From Virgibacillus_F sp049310925 (GTDB lineage Bacteria > Bacillota > Bacilli > Bacillales > Amphibacillaceae): a stretch of 64,000 nucleotides of DNA. The notes under the pieces are model-generated. The model made no database searches, was not told where the DNA came from, and was given only the letters and a program-made list of their open reading frames with translations. The stretch is taken from the NCBI RefSeq assembly GCF_049310925.1, contig NZ_JBMERP010000011.1, positions 3,102 through 67,101 of the forward strand, written 5' to 3'. Positions 61,038-64,000 of this stretch are shown piece after piece. How positions within the stretch are numbered: position 1 is the stretch's first letter; each line of letters starts with the position of its first letter. Both the position numbers and the translations under genes were made by a program.

Positions 61038-61759
61038 AATGGATAATTGTAACAGGTGACTCGAAAGGGCTCGGAAAAGAAATAATTAATCAGATATTAT
61101 CAGAAACGGAATATGGAGTAATTGGCTTAAGTCGTTCAAGTGAAGAAACAGTTCAAGATCTAGTTGATAAGTATCCCAATAAATTCAAACATATTTCTTA
61201 TGATTTAGAAAATGTGAGTGATATCAAACAACTATATACTCAACAAATTCGTAAGTTAGGACCGATCTATGGTCTAGTGAACAACTCTGCACTAGCTTAT
61301 GATGATATTGTATCTAATTTAAATATTGATAGCTTGGAGCGTATGTTCAGAGTGAATGTTTTTTCAGCAATGCATTTAACCAAATATGCAATAAGAGATA
61401 TGTTATTAAACAAGGTTCAAGGGTCTATTGTTCATGTATCTTCGGTTAGTGCTCATACTGGTTATAAGGGCTTAAGTATGTATGCTTCATCTAAAGGTGC
61501 AATGGAGGCCTTCTCTAAAAATACAGCAAGAGAATGGGGCAGTAAAGGAATTCGTTCTAATTGTGTTGTACCTGGATTTATGGAAACCTCAATGAGTGAA
61601 GCATTAACAGATGAACAAAAGGATCGTATTTATAAAAGAACATCATTGAAAAAAGAAACTGATGTTGAAAGTGTGGCAAGTACTGTTCTTTATTTATTAT
61701 CCGAAAAATCAAAGTCGATTACTGGTACTGCGATCCATGTTGATAATGGTACGATCTAA
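61034..61759 (+). CDS. Short-chain dehydrogenase/reductase (FabG-like)
   Basis: A 241-aa NAD(P)-dependent reductase with TGDSKGLGKE (7-16), NNSA (83-86), catalytic Ser136/137, Tyr150 and Lys154 (YASSK), and a C-terminal GTAIHVDNG. The similarity to 3-oxoacyl-ACP reductase suggests it reduces a 3-keto acyl group on the neighbouring carrier protein, for example to a 3-hydroxyacyl group. The start overlaps the ligase stop. The 249 bases before galE contain TATAAT at about 61886 but no clear -35. Confidence 0.9.
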   Translation: MKWIIVTGDSKGLGKEIINQILSETEYGVIGLSRSSEETVQDLVDKYPNKFKHISYDLENVSDIKQLYTQQIRKLGPIYGLVNNSALAYDDIVSNLNIDSLERMFRVNVFSAMHLTKYAIRDMLLNKVQGSIVHVSSVSAHTGYKGLSMYASSKGAMEAFSKNTAREWGSKGIRSNCVVPGFMETSMSEALTDEQKDRIYKRTSLKKETDVESVASTVLYLLSEKSKSITGTAIHVDNGTI

Positions 61760-62008
61760 GAGATCTAAGTCATGACGCCTGCATTTATCTCGGCTAAAAT
61801 GTTGTTCACAAAGTTAACTTCATAAAAATAGATCGAAGAATAGAGTTTACAAAAAACACTATACTTTAAAGAGTATCCTTAGAAGTATAATTTAGAATTT
61901 CATTCCTTTTTTATATCATATTTTTAGCCGGATCCTGTTTATATTAAACCTTTCGAATTTTATACATTCAGAAACCTAGTCTTAATTGAAACGAGGTGAT
62001 TTTTTCCA

Positions 62009-63004
62009 ATGAATATCCTAGTTACCGGTGGTGCCGGATATATAGGCTCTAACACGTGTGTAGCTTTACTAGAAGCAGGTCATACTGTTATAGTTGCTGA
62101 TAATCTTTGTAATAGTAAGAATGATGCTATTGAGAAAATTATGCAAATTACAAATAAAGAAGTTATTTTTTATCAAATAGATGTAAATGACGTGGTTGCA
62201 GTCGACACCATCTTTTCTAATCATGAAATTGGTGGTGTTATTCATTTTGCTGGCCTTAAAGCAGTGGGTGAATCTGTAGAAAAGCCACTAGAATATTATT
62301 ACAACAACATCCTAAGCACTATGGTTCTTACAAAAACTTGTCAAAAATATGGTGTGAATCGGTTTGTGTTTAGTTCATCAGCGACAGTGTATGGGGATAA
62401 TAAAGTACCATTTGTTGAGACAATGGACCTCCTACCATCGACTAATCCTTATGGTGAAACTAAAGCTATAAGTGAGCGAATTCTAACTGATATAGCAAAG
62501 GCGAATCCTGCTTTTTCGGTATCAATCCTTCGATATTTTAACCCAATAGGAGCTCATGAAAGTGGGTTAATTGGTGAAGCGTCAAATGGAATTCCCAATA
62601 ATCTCATGCCATATGTAACTCAGGTAGCAAAGGGGATACGGGAGAAGCTTCGAGTATTTGGAAATGATTATCCAACGATAGATGGTACAGGTGTAAGAGA
62701 CTATATCCATGTGTTGGATCTAGCAGAAGGTCACGTTGCAGCATTGGATAATCTCACGGAAGGTGCTCATATTTATAATTTAGGAACTGGTCAAGGTACT
62801 AGTGTATTAGAGTTAGTCAAGGCATTTGAAGAGGCTAATGGTATTGAAGTTCCTTATGAAATAGTAGATAGAAGACCTGGAGATATTGCTTCATGTTACG
62901 CTGATGCTTCAAAAGCAAAGCAGGAACTAGGTTGGACAGCTAAACGTAATATTATTTCTATGTGCCGGGATGCTTGGCGATTTGAGAAAAATTTTAAAGA
63001 GTAA
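62009..63004 (+). CDS. galE: UDP-glucose 4-epimerase
   Basis: Interconverts UDP-Glc and UDP-Gal (or the N-acetyl forms), supplying galactose-type donors. 331 aa, with TGGAGYIGSN (6-15), Tyr148 and Lys152 in YGETK, and the standard DGTGVRDYIHVLDLAEGH segment. Start: ATG after GAGGTGATTTTTT-type spacing. It is followed by a terminator and ends the cluster. Confidence 0.95.
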   Translation: MNILVTGGAGYIGSNTCVALLEAGHTVIVADNLCNSKNDAIEKIMQITNKEVIFYQIDVNDVVAVDTIFSNHEIGGVIHFAGLKAVGESVEKPLEYYYNNILSTMVLTKTCQKYGVNRFVFSSSATVYGDNKVPFVETMDLLPSTNPYGETKAISERILTDIAKANPAFSVSILRYFNPIGAHESGLIGEASNGIPNNLMPYVTQVAKGIREKLRVFGNDYPTIDGTGVRDYIHVLDLAEGHVAALDNLTEGAHIYNLGTGQGTSVLELVKAFEEANGIEVPYEIVDRRPGDIASCYADASKAKQELGWTAKRNIISMCRDAWRFEKNFKE

Positions 63005-63031
63005 AATGCATTATAAGGTTAATGAAAATTA

Positions 63032-63070
63032 CCCACTGAGCCTGAATAGTTGGCTTGGTGGGTGTATTCG
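63032..63070 (+). terminator. Terminator after galE
   Basis: CCCACTGAGCC pairs with GGCTTGGTGGG over 11 bp (two G-T pairs) around a nine-base loop. The downstream T content is modest (TGTATTCGTTG), so efficiency is uncertain. Confidence 0.7.
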
Positions 63071-63174
63071 TTGTGGAATGTAACTTTAGTGCGTTAATGT
63101 CTGAAACACATAGTAACTTCCCAATCTTCAATATTACTACCACAAAAAAGGATGTGTTTCATCATAGCATAATC

Positions 63175-63894
63175 CTATTCTTCTCTATACCTGCACAGCA
63201 ACTCTTCTTTTATAACTTTACCCCATTCTAGATCAATAAGCATTACATATAAATTAGCTCTAAGAGATAAAGGTGGTCTTTTCATTATCATTTCAAAATC
63301 TTTTTCGTCATTAACAACTATAGTATATTTATCATTTTCCAATAATTCAAACATTGCGATACGGCCATACAGATGAATCGAGTGCATAAAAGAGGGGTGA
63401 CGACGCCCTGGTACACTTGGCTTGAAATCTAAATACCATCTATTGTAACCCTCGTTATCAATATTTAGAATTATATCAGGAAATCTCATTCTTCCTTCAG
63501 GCTGTTCTACACTCCATTTAAATGGTCTATCATATAGATCGGCTAAAATGACCTGAATGAATTTCTTCTTTAATTCTTCCATTTGATACCTCAAGTTCAT
63601 TGGTGAATCTCTTTCCATTCTACTTTTGTCATTTTCATCAGTATCATCTCGTCTGCCAATATGTCCCGCAGCGATCATAAGGTCTTGATATGTAACCTCG
63701 TTTTGAGATTTAGCAGCAAATTTTGATATAGTCTCAGGAGTAGGAGCTGAAGCTATCATTTGTCTAAGAAACCTAGAAATATGAGCAGCACTTACATCTG
63801 TTTCATTAGCGAATTGATTAATTGATCTATCACCCTTCGCTCGATCAAGAAGAGTGGCAAATTCCTCTTTATTGAATTGTTCCTCACTAGCCAT
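63175..63894 (-). CDS. XRE-type regulator with unusual C-terminal domain
   Basis: The 239-aa protein has an N-terminal helix-turn-helix (about 10-75: DRSINQFANETDVSAAHISRF). Its C-terminal domain of about 135 residues contains FPD140 and, 15 residues on, YLDFK (Asp156-x-Lys158), the spacing of a PD-(D/E)XK nuclease core. Start: ATG after GAGGTGAG on the minus strand. It reads toward galE. It probably represses itself through the operator at its promoter. The nuclease-like reading is tentative; the domain may be purely regulatory. Confidence 0.75.
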   Translation of the reverse strand: MASEEQFNKEEFATLLDRAKGDRSINQFANETDVSAAHISRFLRQMIASAPTPETISKFAAKSQNEVTYQDLMIAAGHIGRRDDTDENDKSRMERDSPMNLRYQMEELKKKFIQVILADLYDRPFKWSVEQPEGRMRFPDIILNIDNEGYNRWYLDFKPSVPGRRHPSFMHSIHLYGRIAMFELLENDKYTIVVNDEKDFEMIMKRPPLSLRANLYVMLIDLEWGKVIKEELLCRYREE

Positions 63895-63925
63895 TAAAAC
63901 TCACCTCATCCTATCATATAATCCA

Positions 63926-63956
63926 ATTATATTTTAAGTGTTGACCACAGTCAACA
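63926..63956 (-). promoter_or_regulatory. Promoter and palindromic operator of the XRE gene
   Basis: On the minus strand TTGACT (63954-63949), a 17-base spacer and TATAAT (63931-63926) form a near-consensus promoter. The perfect palindrome TGTTGAC-CACA-GTCAACA (63939-63956) overlaps the -35 and spacer, the expected position of an autorepressor site. Confidence 0.8.
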
Positions 63957-64000
63957 ACAATATACAATAAAGTAAATGAAAGTGTTGTGTTCATTTTATG

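Noticed and set aside
1..64000. tRNA, rRNA or complete insertion sequence
   Set aside because: No cloverleaf, rRNA segment or transposase frame was recognised on either strand.

Overview
The window is low-GC Firmicute DNA, most likely a Bacillaceae species of the Oceanobacillus/Virgibacillus type. The gene order (sulfate assimilation plus siroheme, CapAB/YwqE-type exopolysaccharide regulators), strong AGGAGG-type ribosome sites, frequent TTG/GTG starts, and DUF1659/DUF2922/YvrJ small proteins all fit. The genus is an inference.

Region 1 (1-9.5 kb) is assimilatory sulfate reduction with its siroheme supply: the end of sat, then cysJ, cysI, cysC, cobA/sumT, sirB, sirC and a hemD-like gene, all on +. 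Three of its intergenic gaps hold large composite palindromic elements (non-autonomous, MITE-like). A fourth copy lies at 27.7-28.1 kb.

Region 2 (9.5-24 kb) is an accessory patchwork: small DUF1659/DUF2922/YvrJ proteins, membrane proteins, a frameshifted secreted protein, a serine hydrolase, an amidase, a truncated alpha/beta hydrolase, a type I toxin-antitoxin locus with three decayed relatives, a GNAT, a NERD-domain protein, and two paralogous LysM-NlpC/P60 wall hydrolases, each with a WalR-like box. Between these genes lie ten arrays of a 6-8 base motif (core YGAKC) spaced almost exactly 21 bp, two helical turns. The arrays occur only in this segment. I do not recognise them and they are the best candidate here for an undescribed system.

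Region 3 (24-63 kb) is a Wzx/Wzy-type exopolysaccharide cluster. It opens with a Wzz-like adaptor, a BY-kinase, a metal-ligand-depleted YwqE paralogue followed by an intact YwqE, a candidate structured RNA, and two LuxR-type regulators. Next come nucleotide-sugar and priming genes (EpsC/CapD, GalU, aminotransferase, priming sugar transferase, formyltransferase, PIG-L deacetylase, PglD/NeuD), an orphan pseudopilin, glycosyltransferases, a heparinase-like lyase, a UDP-sugar dehydrogenase, a two-domain oxidoreductase, Wzy and Wzx. A pseudaminic acid pathway follows (pseB, pseC, pseF, pseG, pseI, pseH). It is interleaved with an acyl carrier protein/AMP-ligase/SDR/AAC(3)-like module that could make and attach an unusual acyl group to the nonulosonic acid. 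The AT-rich reading frames from about 44 to 61 kb suggest horizontal acquisition. galE closes the cluster.

Region 4 (63-64 kb) is a divergent XRE-type regulator with a possible PD-(D/E)XK-like C-terminal domain and a palindromic operator over its own promoter.
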